A stretch of 64,000 nt of DNA from Megachile rotundata (GCF_050947335.1 NW_027473315.1:1736001-1800000), one strand, 5' to 3'; shown: positions 41,343-55,874, counted from the stretch's first letter. Notes: a model not told the origin generated them from the letters alone. Program-made: numbers and translations.

Positions 41343-41832
41343 TATGATTGTGATTGTATGATTCTGATTGTATGATTGTGATTGTATGATTGCGATAGTA
41401 TGATTGTGATTGTATGATTGTGATTGTATGATTGTGATTGTATGATTGTGATTGTATGATTGCGATAGTATGATTGTGATTGTATGATTGTGATTGTATG
41501 ATTGTGATTGTACGATTGTGATTGTATGACTGTGATTGTATGATTGTGATTGTATGATTGTTTTTGTATGATTGTGATTGTATAGTAGTAATTGTATGAT
41601 TGTCATCGTATGATTGTCATTGTATGATTGTGATTGTATCATTGTGATTGAATGATTGTGAGTGTATGATTGCGATTGTACGATAGCGATCGTATGATTG
41701 TGATTGTTTGATTGCGATTGTATGATTGTGATTGTATGATTGTGATTGTATGATTGTGATTGTATGATTGTGATTGTATGATTGTGATTGTATGGTTGTG
41801 ATTGTATGATTGTGATTGTATGATTGTGATTG

Positions 41833-42084
41833 TAAGATGGCGCGTGTATGATTGAGACTGTACGATTGTGATTGTATGATTGTGATCATATGGTTCTGAT
41901 TGTTCGATTGCGATTGTGCGATTGTGATTGCATGATTGAGATTGCATGATTGTTTTTGTATGATTGTGATTCTATGATTCTGATTTTATAATTGTGCCTG
42001 CATGATTGTGATGGTATGATTGTGATTGTATGATTGCGATTGTATGATTGCAATTTTATGAGTGTGATTATATGATTATGATTG
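41833..42084 (+). repeat. Marker block 1, copy 12 (type I-long, GAG)
   Basis: Opens block C, 15,344 bp after the start of block A. It carries GAG in unit 8 and a 14-unit upstream module from 41637. Confidence 0.93.
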
Positions 42085-45000
42085 TATGATTGTGATTGTA
42101 TGATTGTGATTGTATGATTGTTTTTGTATGATTGTGATTGTATGATTGTGATTGTATGATTGTGATTGCATGATTGTGATGGAATGATTGTGATTGTATG
42201 ATTGTGATTGTACGATTGTGATTGTATGATTGCGATATTATGATTGTGATTGTATGATTGTGATTGTATGATTGTGATTGTATGATTGTGATTGTATGAT
42301 TGTGATTGTATGATTGTGATTGTATGATTGTGATTGTATGATTGTGATTGTATGATTGCGATTGTATGATTGTGATTGTATGATTGAGATTGTATGATTG
42401 TGATTGTATTATTGTGGTTGTATGATTGTGACTGTATGATTGTGATTGTATGATTGTGAATGTATGATTGTGATTGTATGATTGTGATTGTATGATTGTG
42501 ATTGTATGATTGTGATTTTATGGTTGTTTTTGTATGATTGTGATTGTATAGTAGTAATTGTATGATTGTCATCGTATGATTGTGATTGTATGATTGTGAC
42601 TGTATGATTGAGATTGTATGATTGTGATTGTATTATTGTGGTTGTATGATTGTGATTGTATGATTGTGATTGTATGATTGTGAATGTATGATTGTGATTG
42701 TATGATTGTGATTGTATGATTGTGATTGTATGATTGTGATTGTATGATTGTGATTGTATGATTGTGATTGTATGATTGTGATTGTATGATTGTGATTGTA
42801 TGATTGTTTTTGTGTGATTGTGATTGTATAGTAGTAATTGTATGATTGTCATCGTATGATTGTGATTGTATGATTGTTTTTGTGTGATTGTGATTGTATA
42901 GTAGTAATTGTATGATTGTCTCCGTATGATTGTGATCGTATGATTGTGATTGTATGATTGTGATTGTATGATTGTGATTGCATGATTGTGATTGAATGAT
43001 TGTGATTGTATGATTGTGATTGTACGATTGTGATTGTATGATTGCGATATTATGATTGTGATTGTACGATTGCGATAGTATGATTGTGATTGTATGATTG
43101 TGATTGTATGATTGTGATTGTATTATTGTGATTGTATGATAGTGATTGTATGATTGTGATTGTATTATTGTGGTTGTATGATTGTGATTGTATGATTGTG
43201 ATTGTATGATTGTGAATGTATGATTGTGATTGTATGATTGTGATTGTATGATTGTGATTGTATGATTGTGATTGTATGATTGTGATTGTATGATTGTTTT
43301 TGTGTGATTGTGATTGTATAGTAGTAATTGTATGATTGTCATCGTATGATTGTGATTGTATGATTGTTTTTGTGTGATTGTGATTGTATAGTAGTAATTG
43401 TATGATTGTCTCCGTATGATTGTGATCGTATGATTGTGATTGTATGATTGTGATTGTATGATTGTGATTGCATGATTGTGATTGAATGATTGTGATTGTA
43501 TGATTGTGATTGTACGATTGTGATTGTATGATTGCGATATTATGATTGTGATTGTACGATTGCGATAATATGATTGTGATTGTATGATTGTGATTGTATG
43601 ATTGTGATTGTATTATTGTGATTGTATGATTGTGATTGTATGATTGTGATTGTATGATTGTGATTGTATGATTGTGATTGTATGATTGTGATTGTATGAT
43701 TGAGATTGTATGATTGTCATTGTATTATTGTGATTGTATGATTGTGATTGTATGATTGTGATTGTATGATTGTGAATGTATGATTGTGGTTGTATGATTG
43801 TGATTGTATGATTGTTTTTGTATGATTGTGATTGTATAGTAGTAATTGTATGATTGTCATCGTATGATTGTGATTGTATGATTGTTTTTGTATGATTGTG
43901 ATTGTATAGTAGTAATTGTATGTTTGCCTTCGTATGATTGTGATCGTATGATTGTGATTGTATGATTGTGATTGTATGATTGTGATTGTATGATTGAGAT
44001 TGTATGATTGTGATTGTATTATTGTGATTGTATGATTGAGATTGTATGATTGTGATTGGACTATTGTGATTGTATGATTGTGATTGTATGATTGTGATTG
44101 TATGATTGTGAATGTATGATTGTGATTGTATGATAGTGATTGTGTGATTGTGATTGTATGATTGTTTTTGTATGATTGTGATTGTATAGTAGTAATTGTG
44201 TGATTGTCATCGTATGATTGTGATTGTATGATTGTTTTTGTATGATTGTGATTGTATAGTAGTAATTGTATGATTGTCTTCGTATGATTGTGATTGTATG
44301 ATTGTGATTGTATGATTGTGATTCTATGATTGTGATTGCATGATTGTGATTGTATGATTGTGATTGTATGATTGTGATTGAATGATTGTTTTTGTATGAT
44401 TGTGATTGTATGATTGTGATTATATGATTGTGATAGTATGATTGTGATTGTATGATTGTGGTTGTATGATTGTGATTGTATGATAGTGATTGTATGATTG
44501 TGATTGTATGATTGGGATTGTATGATTGAGATTGTATGATTGTGATTGTATTATTGTGATTGTATGATTGTGATTGTATGATTGTGATAATATGATTGTG
44601 ATTGTATGATTGTGATTGTATGATTGTGATTGTATGATTGTGATTTTATGGTTGTTTTTGTATGATTGTGATTGTATAGTAGTAATTGTATGATTGTCAT
44701 CGTATGATTGTGATTGTATGATTGTGACTGTATGATTGAGATTGTATGATTGTGATTGTATTATTGTGGTTGTATGATTGTGATTGTATGATTGTGATTG
44801 TATGATTGTGAATGTATGATTGTGATTGTATGATTGTGATTGTATGATTGTGATTGTATGATTGTGATTGTATGATTGTGATTGTATGATTGTGATTGTA
44901 TGATTGTTTTTGTGTGATTGTGATTGTATAGTAGTAATTGTATGATTGTCATTGTATGATTGTGATTGTATCATTGTGATTGAATGATTGTGAGTGTATG

Positions 45001-45136
45001 ATTGCGATTGTATGATTGCGATCGTATGATTGTGATTGTTTGATTGCGATTTTATGATTGTGATTGTATGATTGTGATTGTATGATTGTGATTGTATGAT
45101 TGTGATTGTATGATTGTGATTGTATGATTGTGATTG

Positions 45137-45388
45137 TAAGATGGCGCGTGTATGATTGAGATTGTACGATTGTGATTGTATGATTGTGATCATATGGTTC
45201 TGATTGTTCGATTGCGATTGTACGATTGTGATTGCATGATTGTGATTGCATGATTGTTTTTGTATGATTGTGATTCTATGATTCTGATTTTATGATTGTG
45301 CCTGTATGATTGTGATGGTATGATTGTGATTGTATGATTGCGATTGTATGATTGCAATTTTATGAGTGTGATTATATGATTATGATTG
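45137..45388 (+). repeat. Marker block 1, copy 13 (type II)
   Basis: 15,344 bp after the type II copy in block A, with a 12-unit upstream module from 44969. It is the last marker before block C departs from A. The T5 unit that follows is joined to AATGACT rather than the GATGACT of A and B. Confidence 0.93.
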
Positions 45389-45794
45389 TATGATTGTGAT
45401 TGTATGATTGTGATTGTATGATTGTTTTTGAATGACTGTGATTGTATGATTGTGATTGTATGATTGTGATTGTATGATTGTGATTGTATGATTGTGATTG
45501 TATGATTGCGATTGTATGATTGAGATTGTATGATTGTGATTGTATGATTGTGATTGTATGATTGTGATTGTATGATTGTGAATGTATGATTGTGATTGTA
45601 TGATTGTGATTGTATGATTGTTTTTGTATGATTGTGATTGTATAGTAGTAATTGTATGATTGTCATCGTATGATTGTGATTGTATGATTGTTTTTGTATG
45701 ATTGTGATTGTATAGTAGTAATTGTATGATTGTCTTCGTATGATTGTGATCGTATGATTGTGATCGTATGATTGTGATTGTATGTTTGTGATTG

Positions 45795-46032
45795 TATCAT
45801 TGTGATTGAATGATTGTGAGCGTATGATTGTGAGTGTATGATTGTGATTGTATGATTGTTTTTGTATGATTGTGATTGTATGATTGTGATCGTACGATTG
45901 TGATCGTATGATTGTGATTGTATGATTGTGATCGTTTGATTGTGGTTGTATAATTATGGTTCTATTATTGTGATTGTATGATTGTTCTTGTATGATTATG
46001 ATCATATGATTGTAATTGCATGATTGTGATTG
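45795..46032 (+). repeat. Marker block 2, copy 8 (subtype gamma)
   Basis: Gamma has TATGATTGTGATTG after the T5 unit, GTGGTTG in unit 11 and a TATGTTTGTGATTG unit directly upstream. It marks the part of block C that no longer follows A. Confidence 0.92.
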
Positions 46033-46886
46033 TATGATTGTTTTTGTATGATTGTGATTGTATGATTGTGATTGTATGATTGCGATGTTATGATTGTGAT
46101 TGTATGATTGTGATTGTACGATTGTGATTGTATGATTGTGATTGTATGATTGTGATTGTATGATTGTGATTGTATGATTGTGATTGTATGATTGTGATTG
46201 TATGATTGCGATTGTATGATTGTGATTGTATGATTGAGATTGTATGATTGTGATTGTATTATTGTGGTTGTATGATTGTGGTTGTATGATTGTGATTGTA
46301 TGATTGTGAATGTATGATTGTGATTGTATGATTGTGATTGTATGATTGTGATTGTATGATTGTGATTGTATGATTGTGATTGTATGATTGTGATTGTATG
46401 ATTGTGATTGTATGATTGTGAATGTATGATTGTGATTGTATGATAGTGATTGTGTGATTCTGATTGTATGATTGTTTTTGTATGATTGTGATTGTATAGT
46501 AGTAATTGTATGATTGTCATCGTATGATTGTGATGGTATGATTGTGATTGTATAGTAGTAATTGTATGATTGTCTTCGTATGATTGTGATCGTATGATTG
46601 AGATTGTATGATTGTGATTGTATTATTGTGATTGTATGATTGTGATAGTATGATTGTGATTGTATGATTGTGATTGTATGATTGTGATTGTATGATTGTG
46701 ATTGTATGATTGCGATAGTATGATTGTGATTGTATGATTGTGATTGTATGATTGTGATTGTACGATTGTGATTGTATGACTGTGATTGTATGATTGTGAT
46801 TGTATGATTGTTTTTGTATGATTGTGATTGTATAGTAGTAATTGTATGATTGTCATCGTATGATTGTCATTGTATGATTGTGATTG

Positions 46887-47082
46887 TAAGATGGCGCGTG
46901 TATGATTGAGACTGTACGATTGTGATTGTATGATTGTGATCATATGGTTCTGATTGTTCGATTGCGATTGTACGATTGTGATTGCATGATTGTGATTGCA
47001 TGATTGTTTTTGTATGATTGTGATTCTATGATTCCGATTTTATAATTGTGCCTGCATGATTGTGATGGTATGATTGTGATTG
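46887..47082 (+). repeat. Marker block 1, copy 14 (type I-short, truncated)
   Basis: Only units 1-14 are present. Position 47083 starts a TATGATTGAGATTG unit where unit 15 (TATGATTGCGATTG) is expected. Unit 11 reads TATGATTCCGATTT, shared only with the copy at 58983. It is the only truncated copy in the window and marks a recombination junction. Confidence 0.9.
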
Positions 47083-47586
47083 TATGATTGAGATTGTATG
47101 ATTGTGATTGTATTATTGTGGTTGTATGATTGTAATTGTATGATTGTGATTGTATGATTGTGAATGTATGATTGTGATTGTATGATTGTGATTGTATGAT
47201 TGTGATTGTATGATTGTGATTGTATGATTGTTTTTGTATGATTGTGATTGTATAGTAGTAATTGTATGATTGTCATCGTATGATTGTGATTGTATGATTG
47301 TTTTTGTGTGATTGTGATTGTATAGTAGTAATTGTATGATTGTCTCCGTATGATTGTGATCGTATGATTGTGATTGTATGATTGTGATTGTATGATTGTG
47401 ATTGCATGATTGTGATTGAATGATTGTGATTGTATGATTGTGATTGTACGATTGTGATTGTATGATTGTGATTGTATGATTGTGATTGTATGATTGTGAT
47501 TGTATGATTGTGATTGTATGATTGCGATTGTATGATTGTGATTGTATGATTGAGATTGTATGATTGTGATTGTATTATTGTGGTTG

Positions 47587-48640
47587 CATGATTGTGATTG
47601 AATGATTGTGATTGTATGATTGTGATTGTACGATTGTGATTGTATGATTGCGATATTATGATTGTGATTGTACGATTGCGATAGTATGATTGTGATTGTA
47701 TGATTGTGATTGTATGATTGTGATTGTATGATTGTGATTGTATTATTGTGATTGTATGATTGTGATTGTATGATTGTGATTGTATGATTGTGATTGTATG
47801 ATTGTGATTGTATGATTGTGATTGTATGATTGAGATTGTATGATTGTCATTGTATTATTGTGATTGTATGATTGTGATTGTATGATTGTGATTGTATGAT
47901 TGTGAATGTATGATTGTGGTTGTATGATTGTGATTGTATGATTGTTTTTGTATGATTGTGATTGTATAGTAGTAATTGTATGATTGTCATCGTATGATTG
48001 TGATTGTATGATTGTTTTTGTATGATTCTGATTGTATAGTAGTAATTGTATGATTGCCTTCGTATGATTGTGATTGTATGATTGTGACTGTATGATTGAG
48101 ATTGTATGATTGTGATTGTATTATTGTGGTTGTATGATTGTGATTGTATGATTGTGATTGTATGATTGTGAATGTATGATTGTGATTGTATGATTGTGAT
48201 TGTATGATAGTGATGGTATGATTGTGATTGTATGATTGTGATTGTATGATTGTTTTTGTGTGATTGTGATTGTATAGTAGTAATTGTATGATTGTCATCG
48301 TATGATTGTGATTGTATGATTGTTTTTGTGTGATTGTGATTGTATAGTAGTAATTGTATGATTGTCTCCGTATGATTGTGATCGTATGATTGTGATTGTA
48401 TGATTGTGATTGTATGATTGTGATTGCATGATTGTGATTGAATGATTGTGATTGTATGATTGTGATTGTACGATTGTGATTGTATGATTGCGATATTATG
48501 ATTGTGATTGTACGATTGCGATAGTATGATTGTGATTGTATGATTGTGATTGTATGATTGTGATTGTATTATTGTGATTGTATGATTGTGATTGTATGAT
48601 TGTGATTGTATGATTGTGATTGTATGATTGAGATTGTATG
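47587..48640 (+). repeat. Segment shared with 62049-63114
   Basis: Both places have a CATGATT unit straight after TATTATTGTGGTTG and, further on, the rare unit TATGATTCTGATTG just before TATAGTAGTAATTG (near 48019 and 62511). The offset changes from 14,462 to 14,490 bp, a two-unit difference. Confidence 0.75.
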
Positions 48641-49056
48641 ATTGTCATTGTATTATTGTGATTGTATGATTGTGATTGTATGATTGTGATTGTATGATTG
48701 TGAATGTATGATTGTGATTGTATGATTGTGATTGTATGATTGTGATTGTATGATTGTGATTGTATGATTGTGATTGTATGATTGTTTTTGTGTGATTGTG
48801 ATTGTATAGTAGTAATTGTATGATTGTCATCGTATGATTGTGATTGTATGATTGTTTTTGTGTGATTGTGATTGTATTATTGTGATTGTATGATTGTGAT
48901 TGTATGATTGTGATTGTATGATTGTGATTGTTTGATTGCGATTTTATGATTGTGATTGTATGATTGTGATTGTATGATTGTGATTGTATGATTGTGATTG
49001 TATGATTGTGATTGTATTATTGTGATTGTATGATTGTGATTGTATGATTGTGATTG

Positions 49057-49280
49057 TATGATTGTGAGCGTATGATTGTGAGTGTATGATTGTGATTGTA
49101 TGATTGTTTTTGTATAATTGTGATTCTATGATTGTGATCGTACGATTGTGATCGTATGATTGTGATTGTATGATTGTGATCGTTTGATTGTGGCTGTATA
49201 ATTATGGTTCTATTATTGTGATTGTATGATTGTTCTTGTATGATTATGATCATATGATTGTAATTGCATGATTGTGATTG
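49057..49280 (+). repeat. Marker block 2, copy 9 (subtype beta, 5' end missing)
   Basis: The TATCATT and AATGATT units that open the block elsewhere are plain here: the block starts in the GTGAGCG unit at 49057, which itself begins TATG. A consensus run has been joined to unit 2, an in-register truncation. Confidence 0.88.
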
Positions 49281-49770
49281 TATGATTGTGATTGTATGAT
49301 TGTGATTGTATGATTGTGATTGTATGATTGCGATAGTATGATTGTGATTGTATGATTGTGATTGTATGATTGTGATTGTATGATTGTGATTGTATGATTG
49401 CGATAGTATGATTGTGATTGTATGATTGTGATTGTATGATTGTGATTGTACGATTGTGATTGTATGACTGTGATTGTATGATTGTGATTGTATGATTGTT
49501 TTTGTATGATTGTGATTGTATAGTAGTAATTGTATGATTGTCATCGTATGATTGTCATTGTATGATTGTGATTGTATCATTGTGATTGAATGATTGTGAG
49601 TGTATGATTGCGATTGTACGATAGCGATCGTATGATTGTGATTGTTTGATTGCGATTGTATGATTGTGATTGTATGATTGTGATTGTATGATTGTGATTG
49701 TATGATTGTGATTGTATGATTGTGATTGTATGGTTGTGATTGTATGATTGTGATTGTATGATTGTGATTG

Positions 49771-50022
49771 TAAGATGGCGCGTGTATGATTGAGACTGTA
49801 CGATTGTGATTGTATGATTGTGATCATATGGTTCTGATTGTTCGATTGCGATTTTGCGATTGTGATTGCATGATTGAGATTGCATGATTGTTTTTGTATG
49901 ATTGTGATTCTATGATTCTGATTTTATAATTGTGCCTGCATGATTGTGATGGTATGATTGTGATTGTATGATTGCGATTGTATGATTGCAATTTTATGAG
50001 TGTGATTATATGATTATGATTG
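49771..50022 (+). repeat. Marker block 1, copy 15 (type I-long, GAG)
   Basis: Opens block D. Unit 6 ends GATTT instead of GATTG, private to this copy. Unit 8 has GAG, and the upstream module is 14 units (from 49575). Confidence 0.93.
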
Positions 50023-52738
50023 TATGATTGTGATTGTATGATTGTGATTGTATGATTGTTTTTGTATGATTGTGATTGTATGATTGTGATTGTATGATTG
50101 TGATTGCATGATTGTGATGGAATGATTGTGATTGTATGATTGTGATTGTACGATTGTGATTGTATGATTGCGATATTATGATTGTGATTGTATGATTGTG
50201 ATTGTATGATTGTGATTGTATGATTGTGATTGTATGATTGTGATTGTATGATTGTGATTGTATGATTGTGATTGTATGATTGTGATTGTATGATTGCGAT
50301 TGTATGATTGTGATTGTATGATTGAGATTGTATGATTGTGATTGTATTATTGTGGTTGTATGATTGTGACTGTATGATTGTGATTGTATGATTGTGAATG
50401 TATGATTGTGATTGTATGATTGTGATTGTATGATTGTGATTGTATGATTGTGATTTTATGGTTGTTTTTGTATGATTGTGATTGTATAGTAGTAATTGTA
50501 TGATTGACATCGTATGATTGTGATTGTATGATTGTGACTGTATGATTGAGATTGTATGATTGTGATTGTATTATTGTGGTTGTATGATTGTGATTGTATG
50601 ATTGTGATTGTATGATTGTGAAGGTATGATTGTGATTGTATGATTGTGATTGTATGATTGTGATTGTATGATTGTGATTGTATGATTGTGATTGTATGAT
50701 TGTGATTGTATGATTGTGATTGTATGATTGTGATTGTATGATTGTTTTTGTGTGATTGTGATTGTATAGTAGTAATTGTATGATTGTCATCGTATGATTG
50801 TGATTGTATGATTGTTTTTGTGTGATTGTGATTGTATAGTAGTAATTGTATGATTGTCTCCGTATGATTGTGATCGTATGATTGTGATTGTATGATTGTG
50901 ATTGTATGATTGTGATTGCATGATTGTGATTGAATGATTGTGATTGTATGATTGTGATTGTACGATTGTGATTGTATGATTGCGATATTATGATTGTGAT
51001 TGTACGATTGCGATAGTATGATTGTGATTGTATGATTGTGATTGTATGATTGTGATTGTATTATTGTGATTGTATGATAGTGATTGTATGATTGTGATTG
51101 TATTATTGTGGTTGTATGATTGTGATTGTATGATTGTGATTGTATGATTGTGAATGTATGATTGTGATTGTATGATTGTGATTGTATGATTGTGATTGTA
51201 TGATTGTGATTGTATGATTGTGATTGTATGATTGTTTTTGTGTGATTGTGATTGTATAGTAGTAATTGTATGATTGTCATCGTATGATTGTGATTGTATG
51301 ATTGTTTTTGTGTGATTGTGATTGTATAGTAGTAATTGTATGATTGTCTCCGTATGATTGTGATCGTATGATTGTGATTGTATGATTGTGATTGTATGAT
51401 TGTGATTGCATGATTGTGATTGAATGATTGTGATTGTATGATTGTGATTGTACGATTGTGATTGTATGATTGCGATATTATGATTGTGATTGTACGATTG
51501 CGATAATATGATTGTGATTGTATGATTGTGATTGTATGATTGTGATTGTATTATTGTGATTGTATGATTGTGATTGTATGATTGTGATTGTATGATTGTG
51601 ATTGTATGATTGTGATTGTATGATTGTGATTGTATGATTGAGATTGTATGATTGTCATTGTATTATTGTGATTGTATGATTGTGATTGTATGATTGTGAT
51701 TGTATGATTGTGAATGTATGATTGTGGTTGTATGATTGTGATTGTATGATTGTTTTTGTATGATTGTGATTGTATAGTAGTAATTGTATGATTGTCATCG
51801 TATGATTGTGATTGTATGATTGTTTTTGTATGATTGTGATTGTATAGTAGTAATTGTATGTTTGCCTTCGTATGATTGTGATCGTATGATTGTGATTGTA
51901 TGATTGTGATTGTATGATTGTGATTGTATGATTGAGATTGTATGATTGTGATTGTATTATTGTGATTGTATGATTGAGATTGTATGATTGTGATTGGACT
52001 ATTGTGATTGTATGATTGTGATTGTATGATTGTGATTGTATGATTGTGAATGTATGATTGTGATTGTATGATAGTGATTGTGTGATTGTGATTGTATGAT
52101 TGTTTTTGTATGATTGTGATTGTATAGTAGTAATTGTGTGATTGTCATCGTATGATTGTGATTGTATGATTGTTTTTGTATGATTGTGATTATATAGTAG
52201 TAATTGTATGATTGTCTTCGTATGATTGTGATTGTATGATTGTGATTGTATGATTGTGATTCTATGATTGTGATTGCATGATTGTGATTGTATGATTGTG
52301 ATTGTATGATTGTGATTGAATGATTGTTTTTGTATGATTGTGATTGTATGATTGTGATTGTATGATTGTGATAGTATGATTGTGATTGTATGATTGTGGT
52401 TGTATGATTGTGATTGTATGATAGTGATTGTATGATTGTGATTGTATGATTGGGATTGTATGATTGAGATTGTATGATTGTGATTGTATTATTGTGATTG
52501 TATGATTGTGATTGTATGATTGTGATAATATGATTGTGATTGTATGATTGTGATTGTATGATTGTGATTGTATGATTGTGATTTTATGGTTGTTTTTGTA
52601 TGATTGTGATTGTATAGTAGTAATTGTATGATTGTCATCGTATGATTGTGATTGTATGATTGTGACTGTATGATTGAGATTGTATGATTGTGATTGTATT
52701 ATTGTGGTTGTATGATTGTGATTGTATGATTGTGATTG
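49771..52738 (+). repeat. Super-period block D (partial)
   Basis: Follows block C at a constant 7,938-bp offset from 49771 to about 52.7 kb. A private TATGATTGACATCG unit is at 50499 and a private GATTT ending is in unit 6 of its block 1. It then breaks into the 1,834-bp tandem duplication instead of continuing as C does. Confidence 0.83.
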
Positions 52739-52752
52739 TATGATTGTGATTG
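50919..52752 (+). repeat. 1,834-bp tandem duplication, copy 1
   Basis: 131 units. The CATGATT unit at 50919 recurs at 52753 and the GACTATT unit at 51997 recurs at 53831. The junction lies in units 52725-52752, where a TATTATTGTGGTTG module jumps back to the start of the copy. Confidence 0.85.
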
Positions 52753-54586
52753 CATGATTGTGATTGAATGATTGTGATTGTATGATTGTGATTGTACGAT
52801 TGTGATTGTATGATTGCGATATTATGATTGTGATTGTACGATTGCGATAGTATGATTGTGATTGTATGATTGTGATTGTATGATTGTGATTGTATTATTG
52901 TGATTGTATGATAGTGATTGTATGATTGTGATTGTATTATTGTGGTTGTATGATTGTGATTGTATGATTGTGATTGTATGATTGTGAATGTATGATTGTG
53001 ATTGTATGATTGTGATTGTATGATTGTGATTGTATGATTGTGATTGTATGATTGTGATTGTATGATTGTTTTTGTGTGATTGTGATTGTATAGTAGTAAT
53101 TGTATGATTGTCATCGTATGATTGTGATTGTATGATTGTTTTTGTGTGATTGTGATTGTATAGTAGTAATTGTATGATTGTCTCCGTATGATTGTGATCG
53201 TATGATTGTGATTGTATGATTGTGATTGTATGATTGTGATTGCATGATTGTGATTGAATGATTGTGATTGTATGATTGTGATTGTACGATTGTGATTGTA
53301 TGATTGCGATATTATGATTGTGATTGTACGATTGCGATAATATGATTGTGATTGTATGATTGTGATTGTATGATTGTGATTGTATTATTGTGATTGTATG
53401 ATTGTGATTGTATGATTGTGATTGTATGATTGTGATTGTATGATTGTGATTGTATGATTGTGATTGTATGATTGAGATTGTATGATTGTCATTGTATTAT
53501 TGTGATTGTATGATTGTGATTGTATGATTGTGATTGTATGATTGTGAATGTATGATTGTGGTTGTATGATTGTGATTGTATGATTGTTTTTGTATGATTG
53601 TGATTGTATAGTAGTAATTGTATGATTGTCATCGTATGATTGTGATTGTATGATTGTTTTTGTATGATTGTGATTGTATAGTAGTAATTGTATGTTTGCC
53701 TTCGTATGATTGTGATCGTATGATTGTGATTGTATGATTGTGATTGTATGATTGTGACTGTATGATTGAGATTGTATGATTGTGATTGTATTATTGTGAT
53801 TGTATGATTGAGATTGTATGATTGTGATTGGACTATTGTGATTGTATGATTGTGATTGTATGATTGTGATTGTATGATTGTGAATGTATGATTGTGATTG
53901 TATGATAGTGATTGTGTGATTGTGATTGTATGATTGTTTTTGTATGATTGTGATTGTATAGTAGTAATTGTGTGATTGTCATCGTATGATTGTGATTGTA
54001 TGATTGTTTTTGTATGATTGTGATTATATAGTAGTAATTGTATGATTGTCTTCGTATGATTGTGATTGTATGATTGTGATTGTATGATTGTGATTCTATG
54101 ATTGTGATTGCATGATTGTGATTGTATGATTGTGATTGTATGATTGTGATTGAATGATTGTTTTTGTATGATTGTGATTGTATGATTGTGATTGTATGAT
54201 TGTGATAGTATGATTGTGATTGTATGATTGTGGTTGTATGATTGTGATTGTATGATAGTGATTGTATGATTGTGATTGTATGATTGGGATTGTATGATTG
54301 AGATTGTATGATTGTGATTGTATTATTGTGATTGTATGATTGTGATTGTATGATTGTGATAATATGATTGTGATTGTATGATTGTGATTGTATGATTGTG
54401 ATTGTATGATTGTGATTTTATGGTTGTTTTTGTATGATTGTGATTGTATAGTAGTAATTGTATGATTGTCATCGTATGATTGTGATTGTATGATTGTGAC
54501 TGTATGATTGAGATTGTATGATTGTGATTGTATTATTGTGGTTGTATGATTGTGATTGTATGATTGTGATTGTATGATTGTGATTG
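52753..54586 (+). repeat. 1,834-bp tandem duplication, copy 2
   Basis: Second copy of 50919-52752. It ends three consensus units after TATTATTGTGGTTG, where blocks A-C have two, before the GTGAATG unit at 54587. That shift by one unit fits an unequal exchange between consensus units at the junction. Confidence 0.83.
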
Positions 54587-54964
54587 TATGATTGTGAATG
54601 TATGATTGTGATTGTATGATTGTGATTGTATGATTGTGATTGTATGATTGTGATTGTATGATTGTGATTGTATGATTGTGATTGTATGATTGTGATTGTA
54701 TGATTGTTTTTGTGTGATTGTGATTGTATAGTAGTAATTGTATGATTGTCATTGTATGATTGTGATTGTATCATTGTGATTGAATGATTGTGAGTGTATG
54801 ATTGCGATTGTATGATTGCGATCGTATGATTGTGATTGTTTGATTGCGATTTTATGATTGTGATTGTATGATTGTGATTGTATGATTGTGATTGTATGAT
54901 TGTGATTGTATGATTGTGATTGTATGATTGTGATTGTATGATTGTGATTGTATGATTGTGATTG

Positions 54965-55216
54965 TAAGATGGCGCGTGTATGATTGAGATTGTACGATTG
55001 TGATTGTATGATTGTGATCATATGGTTCTGATTGTTCGATTGCGATTGTACGATTGTGATTGCATGATTGTGATTGCATGATTGTTTTTGTATGATTGTG
55101 ATTCTATGATTCTGATTTTATGATTGTGCCTGTATGATTGTGATGGTATGATTGTGATTGTATGATTGCGATTGTATGATTGCAATTTTATGAGTGTGAT
55201 TATATGATTATGATTG
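54965..55216 (+). repeat. Marker block 1, copy 16 (type II)
   Basis: Type II sequence, but the upstream TATCATT module (from 54769) is 14 units rather than the 12 of blocks A-C. The two extra units lie in its consensus run. Confidence 0.93.
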
Positions 55217-55636
55217 TATGATTGTGATTGTATGATTGTGATTGTATGATTGTGATTGTATGATTGTTTTTGAATGACTGTGATTGTATGATTGTGATTG
55301 TATGATTGTGATTGTATGATTGTGATTGTATGATTGTGATTGTATGATTGCGATTGTATGATTGAGATTGTATGATTGTGATTGTATGATTGTGATTGTA
55401 TGATTGTGATTGTATGATTGTGAATGTATGATTGTGATTGTATGATTGTGATTGTATGATTGTTTTTGTATGATTGTGATTGTATAGTAGTAATTGTATG
55501 ATTGTCATCGTATGATTGTGATTGTATGATTGTTTTTGTATGATTGTGATTGTATAGTAGTAATTGTATGATTGTCTTCGTATGATTGTGATCGTATGAT
55601 TGTGATCGTATGATTGTGATTGTATGTTTGTGATTG

Positions 55637-55874
55637 TATCATTGTGATTGAATGATTGTGAGCGTATGATTGTGAGTGTATGATTGTGATTGTATGATTG
55701 TTTTTGTATGATTGTGATTGTATGATTGTGATCGTACGATTGTGATCGTATGATTGTGATTGTATGATTGTGATCGTTTGATTGTGGTTGTATAATTATG
55801 GTTCTATTATTGTGATTGTATGATTGTTCTTGTATGATTATGATCATATTATTGTAATTGCATGATTGTGATTG
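55637..55874 (+). repeat. Marker block 2, copy 10 (subtype gamma)
   Basis: Gamma variants, plus TATTATTGTAATTG instead of TATGATTGTAATTG in unit 16. Confidence 0.92.

Larger units (their letters stand above)
34287..41832 (+). repeat. Super-period block B (539 units)
   Basis: Copy of block A shortened by 19 units at one place and lengthened by one unit at another (557-19+1=539). The 19-unit loss is marked by a hybrid unit at 34637. The gain is in a consensus run at 38746-38872, nine units between GCG markers where A has eight. The A-specific variants lie at 35925, 36093 and 36289. Confidence 0.87.
41833..49770 (+). repeat. Super-period block C (567 units, distal half diverged)
   Basis: From 41833 to about 45745 it follows block A at a constant 15,344-bp offset. 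After that it departs: two GTGATCG units and block 2 (45795) follow, then a truncated block 1 (46887) and another block 2 (49043). A private TATGATTGTGATTA unit lies at 44409. The distal half is a mosaic, related in part to the 61-63 kb region. Confidence 0.82.
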
